This document shows positions 25,357-39,500 of a stretch of 64,000 nucleotides of DNA, piece after piece. The notes beneath the pieces were generated by a model. It saw only the letters and a program-made list of their open reading frames with translations, was not told where the DNA came from and made no database searches. Source of the DNA: Holacanthus passer (taxonomy: Eukaryota; Chordata; Actinopteri; Pomacanthidae); contig JAFREQ010000012.1 of assembly GCA_025331565.1 (NCBI GenBank), forward strand, positions 11,274,501 through 11,338,500. The letters run 5' to 3'. Position numbers and translations under genes: made by a program. Every line of letters begins with the position of its first letter. The first letter of the stretch is position 1.

Positions 25357-27544
25357 CGGGCCATCTGCCTCACATTGACTAACTGTTCATCTTCACCCAT
25401 GGCGACAACATGCTCCTGCTTTTTCTCTGTCACACACACATACTCTGACTCTTTCTGTTGCACACACACACACAGCGAGAGAGAGAGAAATGCAGCTTTA
25501 CACCACCAATTCATCACCATACATCCAGAAACAATCACAAGGACATACAGAAACAGATCAAACACTTTGACCTCCATTAACCTGCCATTTCCAAGCATTC
25601 CATCATTTCAAGCACCAGCTCCAGACACACACACACACACCACAATGCGAGCACATGTAATATTTTAGTAGTAGGACTGTGTTCGATTTTAGTATATATG
25701 TTTATTATAACCACTTTTAGTTATATTGCATTTTTCAAAGACACACTGACAAATAGATGTTGATAAAAACATTGAAATATACAAGAAAAATACAAGGAGT
25801 AATATAATTTCAAACACCACTTTGGACACACAGAGAGCGAGCGTACCTAATATTTTGGTAGGCTTCAGTAAATGGCTGATTTTTTAAAAATAATTCAAAT
25901 CACAAAAATACAAAGTGTTTTCCAGATATAAAAGAAGGTAAAAATAGGACAATAAATAATAATAATAGTGCACAAAATACATCAAAAATATAAAGTGTGA
26001 AGGAGTAAAATGTATGTAGTTCAAGAGATTGAAGTCTATTTGTATTACAATGCAAATTAAACAAAAATTAAAAAGAGTCAGTAAAAATAAAACAAAACAA
26101 GAACTAATTTAAAACTACAAACTAATAGAATATCAAATGTGAATAGAAGAACGTCTCTTGTTTATGAAAGTTCTCTCGACTTGGTGCATAACATTCGATT
26201 CCCCCGAGGCATCAGTTCTGTTGGTCGATCGTTTCTGAGTTCAAACAGAGGTACGTGCACTAAAAGAGAAAATGCTACCAACATGAAATATCACTTTAAG
26301 GAGCTTCATAAGCAGTGGAGTACTAATGAGTCATCTTCCCTTAAGGGAAGAAAATCTGATTAGCATCATCCTCAGAGACTACAAACTCAATCCACACACA
26401 AACACACGCAAAACACACGTTTGAAGAAATGCTGACAGGGGTGCATGCTCACATGGCTGCGCACACACCTTGAGCATCAGCTTATGATAACACATTTTAG
26501 AGAATCCCACATCGAGGCAACACAACACATAAGATTTACTCAGGAAAGACAACATGTGCACAGACTCAGACTAAGTGATTCTTGTGCATTCTCACATAAG
26601 AGCGAGAGTGAGAAGAGAAAATATGCAATAGGAAGCAAACATTGTTGGTGATGGAGCTAGAAGGAGAAAAAGTCATAACTTTACACCTCCAGATGTACAA
26701 CAATAGTTTCTTACATAAGACTTTGACACACACAGACGCACAAACTTGGACAAGAGAGTCTCACAGTCAGCGGCTGTGCAAGGACGCTCAAGGACATTTC
26801 ACCACCTGTCCTAGACACTGCCGTGAGGATGTGGCCATCCTGTTGTGTGAGGAGGATGTCTCTTGTCATTTCCCCTGCAGGCCATGCATAATAAACAGGT
26901 CTGTGGTGCTGAGCTGACCTGATGGAGGGGGTTTACTGGATATGGAGCACAGTGTGCGACAGTCTCATGAACCAAGGACGTAAAGTGTACTTGGATTAGT
27001 TTTACAGCGACGTTTTTATCAGCTGCATCTTAAAAACGGACGCCCGGCCAAGTCGCCCTCTTTGCATGTGTGACGGTGTGAGTGTACGCAAGCGCCATAA
27101 TCTTTGTCCTCTGCTCTATGAACGCACTTATTGAATTTTAACTAACCATTTCCTTGGCAGTGCTACAGTCTAGAAAGTTCTGCTCGGTCGGTTTAGCCTG
27201 TCATCACTTTTCTGCTGCACCGTTCCAGCCCACTGATCTCTGCACCATCTCAACCTGCACATTACAACAGCCCTCTTATTCTCTCTCTCTCTGTCTCTCT
27301 CTCTCTCTTTCTGTCACTTTCTGTCTTCATCTCGCCCTCTCATTTTGCTCCGTCTCTATCTCTTTGGACCGACTCCCAATGCACAGCAGCAGCAACAGGA
27401 TCAGATCAGCGGATAGGGGTTGCATCCCAGATTAGAGATGCACAGCAGTCGCACAACAGAGGCCTGCGTTTGTACGTATGTGAGAACGTGTGTGATTCTG
27501 TGTGTAAAACTGTGTGCTCTCATGTGTGATTTGTGCAAGATTGT

Positions 27545-27583
<39 letters not shown>

Positions 27584-30500
27584 TCAGTGTGTTTGTGTGA
27601 ATGAATGTGCGGCGGTAGTAGCAGCACGCAGCAGTGTGTGGCCCTGGAGATTAGAGGGAAGCAGAGGGAGAGCACAGAGGTTTAATAGAAACTTAAGCAG
27701 TGGAGAAGAAGAGGCAGATAAGAGACGTTTGGAAAGTAAAGAGTTTTATTAAGAATATTTAAAAAAAGAAAAGGCTGACATGCATTAAGGCAAGGCTGCG
27801 CTTATGTTGCTCTGATGCAGGTGTGTGTAGAAGCTTATTGAAGATAACGCTTCCTCTGCTGATAACATGTACGAAAGATAAGACTGTTTTATCTTTTAGT
27901 CACTGTAGAAAAGATCTTACATCTAAAAGCATGCTGGCCCGGAAAAGTGCAATGAAGCTAGACCAAATTATACTTATCAGCAGAAAGTGATGCTTTTTGC
28001 AGAGAGTGAAAAAGTAAGTTTGTTATGATCTTGATCAGGATTCTGCAAGATAAGAAAAAAGCCCAAATGTGATGTAGATACATGTGTTTCTGTCAGACAG
28101 GCGGCCTCCTATCTCTTCACATGCACACATTATTCTCAGGCTGCCGAGCTCGACCTGGTGATAACACGGCCTCAGGATTTATGGGTGTCCAAATAATAGA
28201 TCAAATAATAGCTGTTATGAGAGGCATTGTGCAGTTCAAATGATGTATTTTATTGCAAGGCCTGAAATATGCACCACTATAGTTAGAAAGCCATACCGTC
28301 TTTCAGCCAACAGCTGAGCTCCTTGGGCTGTAAATAATACAGATAAACCACACTTTATGTAATACAAGGATTTCTGTACATTTTAAATCAGAACTTCTTA
28401 TGGTGTCGCTTTTCAACTGTAGATTCTTCAGTAGCCTAAACCACTTTAACACGTTCTCCTTAAATTTCCCCTGATGTGACACAATGCTTGACTATACCTT
28501 ATAAACATATATAATATAAAAAAAAATCATATCTAAGATGGCAATACAATACAATTGTTCATAGATTTAATCATTGGAAACTCTGAGATGTTTGTGGAGT
28601 TTAAGATGGTCACACAACAAAGATCTAAGATATGTTCAAGCAAATGAAGCAGTTACGGATCCATTTCACTCTGAACTTTATTTGATTGGTTGATCTTTTA
28701 TCATTGCCTCTGCATGTGTCTTAATATTTATCAGGACTGTAACTAATGATTATTTTCATTTATTATTCAGCCTGTCACTCTCTCGATTCATCAATTAATT
28801 TGTTGGTCTACATAAAATATAACATATAACTTTGTAAAATGTTCATCATGAATTTCCTGACTCCAAAGTCTTCAAATGTCTTGAAGATGTTACAGTGATG
28901 TTAAACAGACAAAAGGAGCATATTGTCACAAAGCTGGAACTAATGAATGTTCTCAGAAAAATTTAATTAAAAGATGAATTGATCATTTGAATAGTTTTCT
29001 TTTGATCAACTAATCAATTAATAAACTTGTTTCAGCTCAACCATATTTCTGCCATCAGGCTTTAGCCTTAAAAAAAGCCATTCTTGAAAAAAAGTAAAAA
29101 ATTTTACACACAGTACAACACACATTTAATTTATACATCAATGTTTTGATCTTGTTTCTTATATTATTGTCTTTGTGTATTTATTGTTATTATATCCTGT
29201 TCATTTTTGTGCATATTCTTTTTGTCTTTATATTTAATTCCTGCAACATATTCAGTATTAGTAACAACATTTTGCTTCATAAGATTCACAGCACAGCACT
29301 GAAGCATACAGTTTGTTAGTGGCATTATTGTCTCCTCATTATTAGTAATTAAAATAGCAGGAACTTGACTGGCCACACTTTTCTCGACTGTGGAGTTTGT
29401 TGAATTTGGCGACAATAAGGCTTCCGCCCTCAGTTAGTCCACAATGGGATGGCTTTGTTTTTGAAGTGCTGTGATATTGCAGCTGAATGGAGGATCAATA
29501 TTAATATCTCAGTTCCATGGGCACTACAGAGCCAATTGGGTGTTGCCAGTAGATCAATGGATCTCTCCATTATTGATTTAAGAATATTTCAGCATAAAAG
29601 GTCCCAGCTGCAGCCAAAAAGCCTCTTTGGCAGAGCACAGAGAAGAGAGAAGAGCAGAGAGTGACCCTACTTTCCCTCCAACCTTTTCTCATTTGAGTGA
29701 GCTGTATAAATAGAGATCATCACTGTAATAGTCTTAGCGGGATAATTCAATTTAGCTCTCGCTTCGCCCTCATTTTCTCCACATTTGTCTTTATGGCGTC
29801 TGTGGACTCTGGCCTCTAAGTAGCTCTGTAAATGGCAAACACGTGCTGCAAAATCAATGTAATGAGTGATGATTTTGTCTGATCGATCAAGTTATTGTGT
29901 ACAGTGAAAAATCATGAGTCAGATCAACCGCTATCTGATCAGTGGATACGTGGAAGAAGAAAAGAGAGACGGGTGTAGCGGTGCAGCGATCGAACGCTGA
30001 ACATAGCTACCATCTTGTCTGTTCCTGTGCTGTGTCACTGAAGTGTGTGTGTGTGTGTGTGTGTGTTTGCACATGCATCGTGGTGTGTAACTTCCCCAGC
30101 TTCAGAGTCTAATGGGGAGCCCTGCTGAAATATTCATAGTGTCACATTAAGTTTGCAATATTTGCACTGGAAAACAACCAGAACACAACCTGAGCTACCA
30201 GCAACGTTACAACCATTCAGCTCGGCCTTTAGCATGACAGAGCGTCGTGTGTGGAGACAGAGGAGGAGAGAGATCGGCCTTTGTTTAGAAGCATTAGTAA
30301 AGTGCTGAAGATGAGCAGCCGAGTTAACATGTTTGTGCGGTCGTCAAGCTGGAGTGTGTGGATTTTTTTTTTTTGCAGGCTCGAGATAAGAAAAACAGAA
30401 TAGACTAACGCTCTCTTTTTGGCTCTCTAATTTGTCTCAGTGCCGTAAAATATTAGTCTAGACTTTCATCCTGAGCCCATGCATGCAGATATTTTAGTAA

Positions 30501-33500
30501 AACTAAAAATAAGCAGAGAATACAAAGAGTCAGAGAGAGGATGTGTGAGCCGAAACTGCACAGTACTCTGAATTTATTTTATCTTAATAGCAGAAAATGT
30601 GTAGGATTTTTTAAAATATACATCCTGATTCAGATTTGCATCAACATACATGAAGTGTGGGATACATATGCCAGACTTTTTTTTATTCTGGTGCATTTAA
30701 AATGTCACGATGTTAAGATCCCGTAAGAAATATATATTTGGAGCTGATGCCAAACCTGCACAAAAAATGAAAAACTTGTTCCTTGAAATCTATTGTGAAG
30801 TTTCTGAGCCATCCTAATGTCAAAGAAAGAAAGTCAGAGGCTGACAGATGATGTTTCAATTGAAATTTTATAATACGCAATACATCTTTTCAATCCAATC
30901 AGACACAGTTTGGCCTTGGACATTGTTTTGGCTCCTTGTAAAGACGACCTTAGTCATCTTCCATCATTTTTCACTGACAATCTTTTCATAGTTATTAAAT
31001 AAAACAGTTACTCAAACAATACGATTTGAAAGATTAAAGGAATCAGCTCTCACCTAAGGTTTGATTGAGGTATAAATATTAAATATTAAATATGGCATAA
31101 GTCAAATATAATTTAACTTCTCACAAACTGTGTTTACAAAGAAGAATAACTGAGTAGCATTTTAACAATTTAGCACGACTTTTAAGTTGTCATCTATTTA
31201 GTTTGAGCATAAAACGACCATTCACATCATGAGCACGGCTGATGGAAACGCAGACCTTTCCTGCTTCATCATTGTTTAAGTGAACTGTATTAGCTTTCTG
31301 CCTCATCCGACAGCGTTATTGCCTTGTGCTTCTGGGAATAATATACATTACTCATATGGCTCAGACACAGACAGTAATGCTTATTTCCCTCGTGAATGTG
31401 TGCACACAAAAAGACACACGCGCACACACATAAAAAGCAAACCGGTGCTTGTGCACAATAAACAACCAGAAGGCTACATGCATGTGCTGACAGGATGCGT
31501 ATTGATGATGCCGGATTAGCCGGGGAAGGGGCAATAAATGGACAGTGGCTGTCAGCGACGGGAAGATGGAGATAACAGGAAGGAGAGAGCGATGGAGACA
31601 GTCGAGGGAGTGAGGAGAAAATATGGGCTGGCTCGGATGATGGAGAGAGGGAGAAAGTGTAAAAGGAGATGAGACGGAAGCAGGAAAAAGAGCAGGAGAT
31701 TTAAAAAAGAGGGGGGAGGAGAGGGTCTGGTCTGCGTGTTTAGTTTACGGGGCATGAATAGAGTCTTCATTGATCCAGAGACAGAGGCTATCATTCCTGT
31801 TCAGTGAGCACAGCAGCTCCAGGGCAGGAGGGAGGGGAGGAGGAAGGTGGAGATGAGCGGAGAAATAAAAGGGGGAGGACTGAGTGTCAGAGCTCAGAGA
31901 CGTTCAGAGGGAAACAGTGACAAGAGGGAAAAAAACATCAGATGGATATATTTAGTTTGTTTCTAGCTTTTTCCTTTTTTAAAATTTCCATTTACATGTT
32001 TTTACATCACTAATGCAACAGATCACATTTTTATCTCAAAAGAGCCTCTTTTTGATTGATCCTTTTTTTATTTGTAGCTTATGCATTTGATTTCTCAATA
32101 CAGTTGACAGGGCTGCAGCTAATGATGATTTTCATTATTGATTAATCGGATGGTTAGTTTATTAATCAATGAATCATCTGGCGTCTGAAGTGCTTGTCAC
32201 AATTTCGTAAAGCCTGAGTTGATGTCTCCTTTTGACCAAACTGAAGACATTAAATTTGCAATAATATAAAACGAAGAAGAAAGAAGCTGGAACCAGGCAT
32301 TGTTTTGTAATTTTGGTCTGATAAATGATTTTCTGTTGATCCATAGGTCCATTAATTGACTTATCATTTCAGCTCTACTAGTGATTTAGATTTTATTTGC
32401 TCCAGTAAATGTTTGTCCTTTTCTTGTTAGTTTTGTGCGCATGATCATGTAAAAGAGGGTAATAGAGGTGTTAGAGGATGTTTATTAGTATTTTTTTTTT
32501 TTTTTATTGTCAGTATATTTTTTGCGTATAAGGACACTGATAATGAAAAGGTGCATGTCAAGGCTTTAAGTTTTGAAAAAAATCAAAATCAAACATAACT
32601 ATGTGTTTTAATTTCATTTTACCTTTGACATTTTTGTTTTCCTACAGCGGTAATAGCCTCTCAAATGGCAGGTTGAAGTATGACAACATTGGTACCAAGT
32701 TAACAGTGAGCAGTCTGTGTTTATCTTCAGGGGGAACGTGTGAGGGAATTGTGAGATGGAAAAGATGCAGCAGAGGAGCGAGCAGATGCCAGAGAGAGAG
32801 GGAGGAGGAAGGAGGTGCAGAACAGTTGTTTTTTCTCCGTGCGTCGTGTCTCTCTGTAAAACACCTCCCCTCCTGTGTGCCGTGTTGTGACAGCTCTGCC
32901 CAAACTCGACCGCTCACACGGATACGACTGCTACAGATGGAGGGATGGCGGACAGGAGGCAGGGAGGGACGACGAGGGGGGGAAAGACAGGGGAGGGGAA
33001 GTGAGAGATGGAGTGAAAATAACCCAAAGCTACAAAAGACTGGCAGTTGGGGAGAAGTGCAACACGGCAGAGGAGAATAGATAGAGACAGAACAGAGGCA
33101 CGAAGAGAGCGATGGAGACAGAAAGGAGAGCGATAGAGACATTCAGACCGGTTGACTCATTCTTATGATGTCAGATCTTGTAAGAAGTGTGTATCGAGCT
33201 GTGCTGACGTGCTCCAGCCGGCACTGATGAGTAATGCCATGGTTCAAAGGCTCTGCGTTCTCAGTACACATGGATAGCCAGCTCTCAACGCGAGCTGCGA
33301 GGGCAGTGGCCAAACAGAAACTTTACAGCACCACTGATTTTCTGCTCTTGTGTGATTACATCTGATGTGATAAAAGTCTTTCAAAAAAAAATGCCAAGAG
33401 AGAGACATTTTTTCGTCTCATGATGGAGGCAGATGATGGTGACGATAATGTGTTCTCATTACAGGCGGCCTCGGGGCAGACACAGAGGAGCGGTTGGTGG

Positions 33501-36500
33501 AGCATCTCCTAAATCCAGCCCACTACAACAAACTGATCCGTCCTGCAACTAATGGCTCCGAGCTGGTTACTGTGCAGCTGATGGTGTCGTTGGCCCAGCT
33601 CATCAGTGTGGTGAGTGTGCACATGTCTGGCCTTGTGTGTTTGAATGTGCGTGCACCTTTCACAACATGAGGACGATCTAATATGATATTCATTTAATTT
33701 TTGCTAGACATTAAAAAAGACTCAGCACAATCTGATATTAATTACATGTCAAGAGGCATTAAGGTGCAAAAACTGCACTAATGCTGATTAATGCTGCTCC
33801 TGCTGGAGACTTTTTTGACTCTGCTAAAAGGATTTGTATTCAGGTCTCATGGTTAAGGCTGAAAATGAAGTTGTCTAATGATGTAAATCCCAGGAAATCA
33901 CAAGTCGGCCTGATTATCATTTGGTCCTTGGCCCAAGGCCCAATCTGTTCACAGTCTATTCAGAGTGTTTTGAGACATTTTCCTAAAGGCAGATAAACAA
34001 GCAGAAGCTAAGCACGAGGTTTTGGATTCAAAATCTTAAGCAAAAGTAGGTATTATTGGAAAATGTATGAAAGTTTAAGAATGCATTATGCAACCATAAT
34101 TGGCTTATATATATATTTTATATACTGCTGGGGGGATCATTTAACAACATTTAACATATAACAGTGCACTGTGATATAGAGTATGCTAGCAAGTACAGCT
34201 GTCAAATAAATGTGGAGTAAAAAGCAAAAGTATAAAATAGCATAAAATTAAAACAGAAGTAACTGGTACTAATTTACATTGCACTTAGTTACTTCTGCAA
34301 ATGAGCTCAAGACTAAGGGTAAAGTCATGGAGTCGAACACAGCCAGTTGTATAATCTGGAGATTTGCAATTAAACACTTTGACGTCATCACAGTTATATC
34401 GGTTATCTTTTTTATAAACTGTCTTTCAAACTCCAAAATGTGGAATCATATGCCGATTAAAAAATCTGTCACATACATCCTTTTTTGTTGTAAGTGCTAC
34501 AATGAATTACCCCTTTAATCATTGTTTGTAATGTATATGTCTTTTTTTTAAAATTCCAAAATGTGGAGTTTGAAAGACATGGACATTTACCAAGCAGGGA
34601 GGTTCTAATAAGATAAGATAAGATAAGATATTCCTTTATTCGTCCCTCAGTGGGGAAATTCGCAAGAAAGGGAAACTTCAACAGACTTAGACAAAGCCCT
34701 CAAACCCTCAATCTTCTGATCCGAAGTCAGACGCCTCATTCATTAGACCACACGGTCAGATAAGCAATGTTATCAAGTGGCACGTAGCAAAGTGTATGAT
34801 CCAGTGTTTATGAAGCTGGACTCAGCCTGTAGGGACTAAAAATAAGGCTATCTTGGCTTTGCTGCATCAATCACATGCCATTAAAAAAAAAAAAAATCTG
34901 TCACACACATCCTTCAACTTGTTGGAAGTGCTACAATGAATCACCCCTTTAATAATAGTTTGTAATGTGTATGTTTTTTTTTTCTGCAGCATGAAAGAGA
35001 ACAGGTGATGACAACCAATGTTTGGCTAACACAGGTGAGACTTCCCACTCTTCTCCTCATCTTACCGTCCCAACATAGTAAACATCCTGCCACACAGAGG
35101 AAAGGAAATGAAGATGGAAAGATCATTAAAATGTGCAACAAATATTTGATTTTACCTCAGATTTCACAGTTTTACAAATGTGACTAAGACAAACAAGGAC
35201 AGTGAATAATGCTCTGTCTATGATGTAATATACTATACATGCTGATTTATATTATATAATCCTGTGCCACACTTTTACACCAGTAGACCACAGCATATCA
35301 GCAGCAGCCCACTTAATGGAGGGGAAAGATGCGTCCCTGTGCTCCATATGTTTCAGTCTAATCCTTCCTCCTCTCATGTGGAGCAGCAACTCTTACAACT
35401 GCCGTGACTGGTGAAGTGTCAGACAGCGAGAGAGACATCAAACAATACACGTCCGCAAAACCCCACAATCTGACAGGAGAAATATGAGAAGTGAGCCGAA
35501 ATTTAAGAGCAGGAAAGAGAGATTTGGGTTTTTTTTGTGGATTGGACAGTTTGTGATTTTGCACACCGTAACCTGAAATAATAATGTGAGTCTGACTGAG
35601 CTGTGACCCTCTTCTACATGGCTGGCTCTATGCATGCTTACAGCTGAGGCCTGTAACATGGCGGAACATGTAGGTGTACACATTTACACACACTAGCTGT
35701 ACAAATGCATTCACCCACATACATTGTGGACATATGTAGCCTACTTGCTTTTGAGAGCAGGTGCTGGAACAAATTACACAGACGCATTCTCAATTTGGAC
35801 TTAAACTTAGATCTATATGAAACAGATGACAGTTCTCTAACCAGCCCTTTGTGTGTAATGTCGCCATCATGGATGTCTTATGTTCACACACACATACACT
35901 CACACCTGAGCAAGTTAGGATTTATGACATGTAACGGAGTGGAGAATGGCCATCAGTGCCGTATGGATCCCTTGCAATCGGTAAGCAGGGGAGCCAAGGA
36001 CAGCTGTCCTGAGCCAAGATGAACTGTAATGACCGTAATGCATCACAGTTACTGCAGACAACCTCACATTGGTATTGCAGCTCCAACATGGCTGGAATAT
36101 AGAAAAGCAGGACACGGAGGTTTCAGAGTGGCTGTATCAATGACTGACCCACAACATACACAACAAGATAATGCTGTCTTTTACAAAAGGTTACATAGAG
36201 GACACGAAGACGTTTGCTGCACACACACACACACACACACGCAGGGAGAGTGTCACCGTAGATGCCATTTTAATCATGCTGATTGGTTTGTGGCTTTGTG
36301 TGTTTAAAAGACCATTCAGGGTCAGGGTTGACATGATCGCTTCACTCTCTCTCTGGTGTATAGTTAACAGTATGATGTAAGCACAGTAGGACAGGCAGCA
36401 CAGGATGTTCCCCAGGGCTCATGTGGCTTGTGATGTGTCATATTGACCACCGACTGACAGCCGGACAGACACAAAGACGGACAGACAGACCTACTCCTCT

Positions 36501-39500
36501 CTGCTCTTCTCAAGATGTCTTCTTGCCGCGTGTGATTGGCGGATGAGTGACTAAGCATTTTGTTTTTTATTGGCCCTCAGGAGTGGCAGGACTATCGTCT
36601 GACTTGGGTCCCTGAGGAGTTTGATGGAATGATGAAGGTCAGACTGCCCTCAAAACACATCTGGCTGCCTGACGTGGTGCTCTACAACAAGTGAGTCACG
36701 CACTCGCCCTCCTGTCCTCACATCAGGACGCTCGCAGAAGACGCACACATAAACATGCACAACAAAAGCACAAGCAATCCTCATATTAAATGGATGTTGA
36801 TTTAAAGCAAACCCCCAGGTGACTGGATCCAGTTGCCACCATTGTAAATCACTTCGGATAAGAACATCAATGAAAATGCCAGAAGTTTCACTGTGTAATA
36901 CACGCAGGTCCGCCACACATGACTGAATGTGTCCACTGTCATCTGCTCAAATCACTTATGCTACATTGCTGTACAGTACCTCCAAGTCTCATGAGACACT
37001 TCAAAGATGGAGTCATCTGCACTACACACCCAGATAGATGAGCACGAATACATTGACAGTAGATGTATGCAGACACAGTAGATGTGTACAGTTAAGTGAT
37101 AAGAAGTGATGCTTGATTTGTCTTTGTATTAGGACCACCAGTCTATGACATGTAGTATAATTTGCATTACTCCATTATAAAATATGTAGCTGTAAGTTTA
37201 GATTCTGCTGCCAACAGTGTAGACCAGGATGAATCTACAGTATAAGGGGGCAGACATTGGCTGCTGAACCCTTATTGACCCCCCCCCACACCACATTCAT
37301 TGTGTGTGTGTCCTGTCACCTTGAAGTTCCCATCAGATACAGTGCACACAGAAACCAGCTCGTGCTCTGGTGCTGTAATACTTTGCTTTAATTTAATTAA
37401 ACACTAATTTGCTCAGGAATATGCACCACGGGAGCAGAATATAAACTATGAATCTAGTTTTAATTAAATCTTAAAACTATATTTGAACGCTGGGACCACT
37501 AATGCACGTCCCACCTTAGCTGAAATTAGTGGCGCAGGTTCCCTGACAAAATTTGCAAAATATCAAATTACCTAAAAACCTCCCAGTGAAGAGTAAATCC
37601 GTGGATTATTGGGCCCAGGTATTAATCTGCACAGTATTGGTCTGATATTGTTAAAATCAACTGTATGGCAAAAGTATGCAAAATAGTATAATAATAATAA
37701 TCACATTTTATGCGTCCCGCTCTGATGCATGTGTAAAACAGGAGCTCATCTTGTTTGTTTTTAATTTGAATTTGCATGTCTGAGGCAGGTAAGGATGTTG
37801 CGGACCACTTGTCCTAATGTAATGGAAACTGAGTGTCAGCCTACAGTATGTAAATCAGCTCATCAGAGTATAGTGATCTGTCTGGCCTTCTCCTCTTTCC
37901 CTGCCTCACTCCTTACTTTACTAAAGATTAGAAAGATCCCTGACCCACGGAGCTCTGGATGAAATGATCCCGTTAATCCCACAGACCCCAGGTTGACACG
38001 CTATCCTCCAACTCTTCCTCACTGCTTCAAACTTCTGTCAGTCACCCAAACAGGAGGGTTAGCTCTGGATACAGCAGAACTAGAACTGCTAATTTTGAAG
38101 TCTCAACTTGATTTTGTGACTCAATTTGCAGGAAAGGTTCTCAGAGTGTTCTTCAGTCAGGAGGGTCAATCAGTCAAAACTCATCAATTATCTTCTTGCA
38201 TGTGACACATCTCACAGCATTAGCCATCGTTAATTAGTTCTCTGGCCAAAACTTGAAAATGGAAATTCAATCTACAGCTTTAATGTTGTCAGCTGACTTC
38301 TGACCGAAGTGTCTAATTCGAGCTATTTAACTCGACCCGGTCTGACCTGCGAGCCGTGTTTCCTGTCTAGACTGCGTGTTCTTCGTGTTCTTCGTGTTCC
38401 TCGTGTTTGTAGGAGCAGGTGTGTGTGAACCTGCTGCTCCCCTGTAACCTCCACACATGTGTGTATGTGTGTGTGAGAGAGAGTGTGTGTGTGTCCTTGA
38501 GCTCTTTAATGAACCCGTATTGCATAATGAGATGCGTCATGTTCCATTGCTTTTAAGACTCGGGAAACATGGCCTCTCATTATAATTAAATCATTACACA
38601 AAGGCTTCTGTTTATGTCTGACACTCCGTCTCTTTTTTGTCTTTCTCCTCCCCCTCTTCATCTCTCTCACCCCGTCCGTCAGTGCTGATGGGGTGTATGA
38701 GGTGTCGTTCTACTCCAACGCCGTGGTCTCCTACGATGGCAGTATCTTCTGGTTGCCTCCGGCCATCTATAAGTCAGCCTGTAAGATCGAGGTCAAGCAC
38801 TTCCCCTTCGACCAGCAGAACTGCACGCTGCGCTTCCGCTCGTGGACTTACGACCGCACCGAGATCGACCTGGTGCTCCGTGCTGACGTGGCTAGCATGG
38901 ACGACTTCACGCCCAGCGGAGAATGGGACATTATCGCCCTGCCGGGCAGACGGAACGAGAACCCGGCCGACCCCACCTACGTGGACATCACGTACGACTT
39001 CATCATTCGCAGGAAGCCTCTTTTTTACACCATCAACCTCATCATCCCATGTGTGCTCATCACCTCGCTGGCCATCCTGGTCTTCTATCTGCCGTCCGAC
39101 TGTGGGGAGAAGATGACGCTCTGCATCTCCGTGCTGCTGGCGCTCACTGTGTTCCTGCTGCTGATCTCCAAGATCGTCCCACCAACTTCACTAGACGTCC
39201 CACTGGTGGGGAAGTACCTGATGTTCACCATGGTCCTGGTCACGTTCTCTATCGTCACCAGTGTGTGCGTGCTCAACGTACACCACCGCTCGCCCACCAC
39301 ACACACCATGCCCCCTTGGGTTAAACTGGTGTTCCTCAACAAGCTTCCGGCCTTGCTCTTCATGCGTCAGCCCAGGAACAGCTGCGAGCGCCAGCGGCTG
39401 CGCCAAAGAAGGAGGGCTCAGGAACAGAAGGAGGGCGGGCGCGGCGGGGAGGCGGGGGCCTTGATGGTGGGGCTCGGGCTGGGCGGTGCTGGCGGAAACG

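Larger units (their letters stand above)
24057..33464 (+). other. chrnb2 intron 1 (9.4 kb), no gene seen
   Basis: The interval contains CT (24757-24792), CA (25322-25354) and GT (27548-27581) microsatellites and two copies of the GATTATTTTCATT repeat family (28733-29046, 32109-32382). It also has A/G-rich runs near 31560-31900 and 32940-33130. No exon-like conserved frame was recognised. A long first intron in this receptor gene often holds neuronal enhancers, but none is claimed. Confidence 0.5.

Noticed and set aside
34685..34757. tRNA-Arg(TCG) gene
   Set aside because: The 3' acceptor strand does not pair with GACCGTG, and the sequence continues directly into a SINE body and tail.
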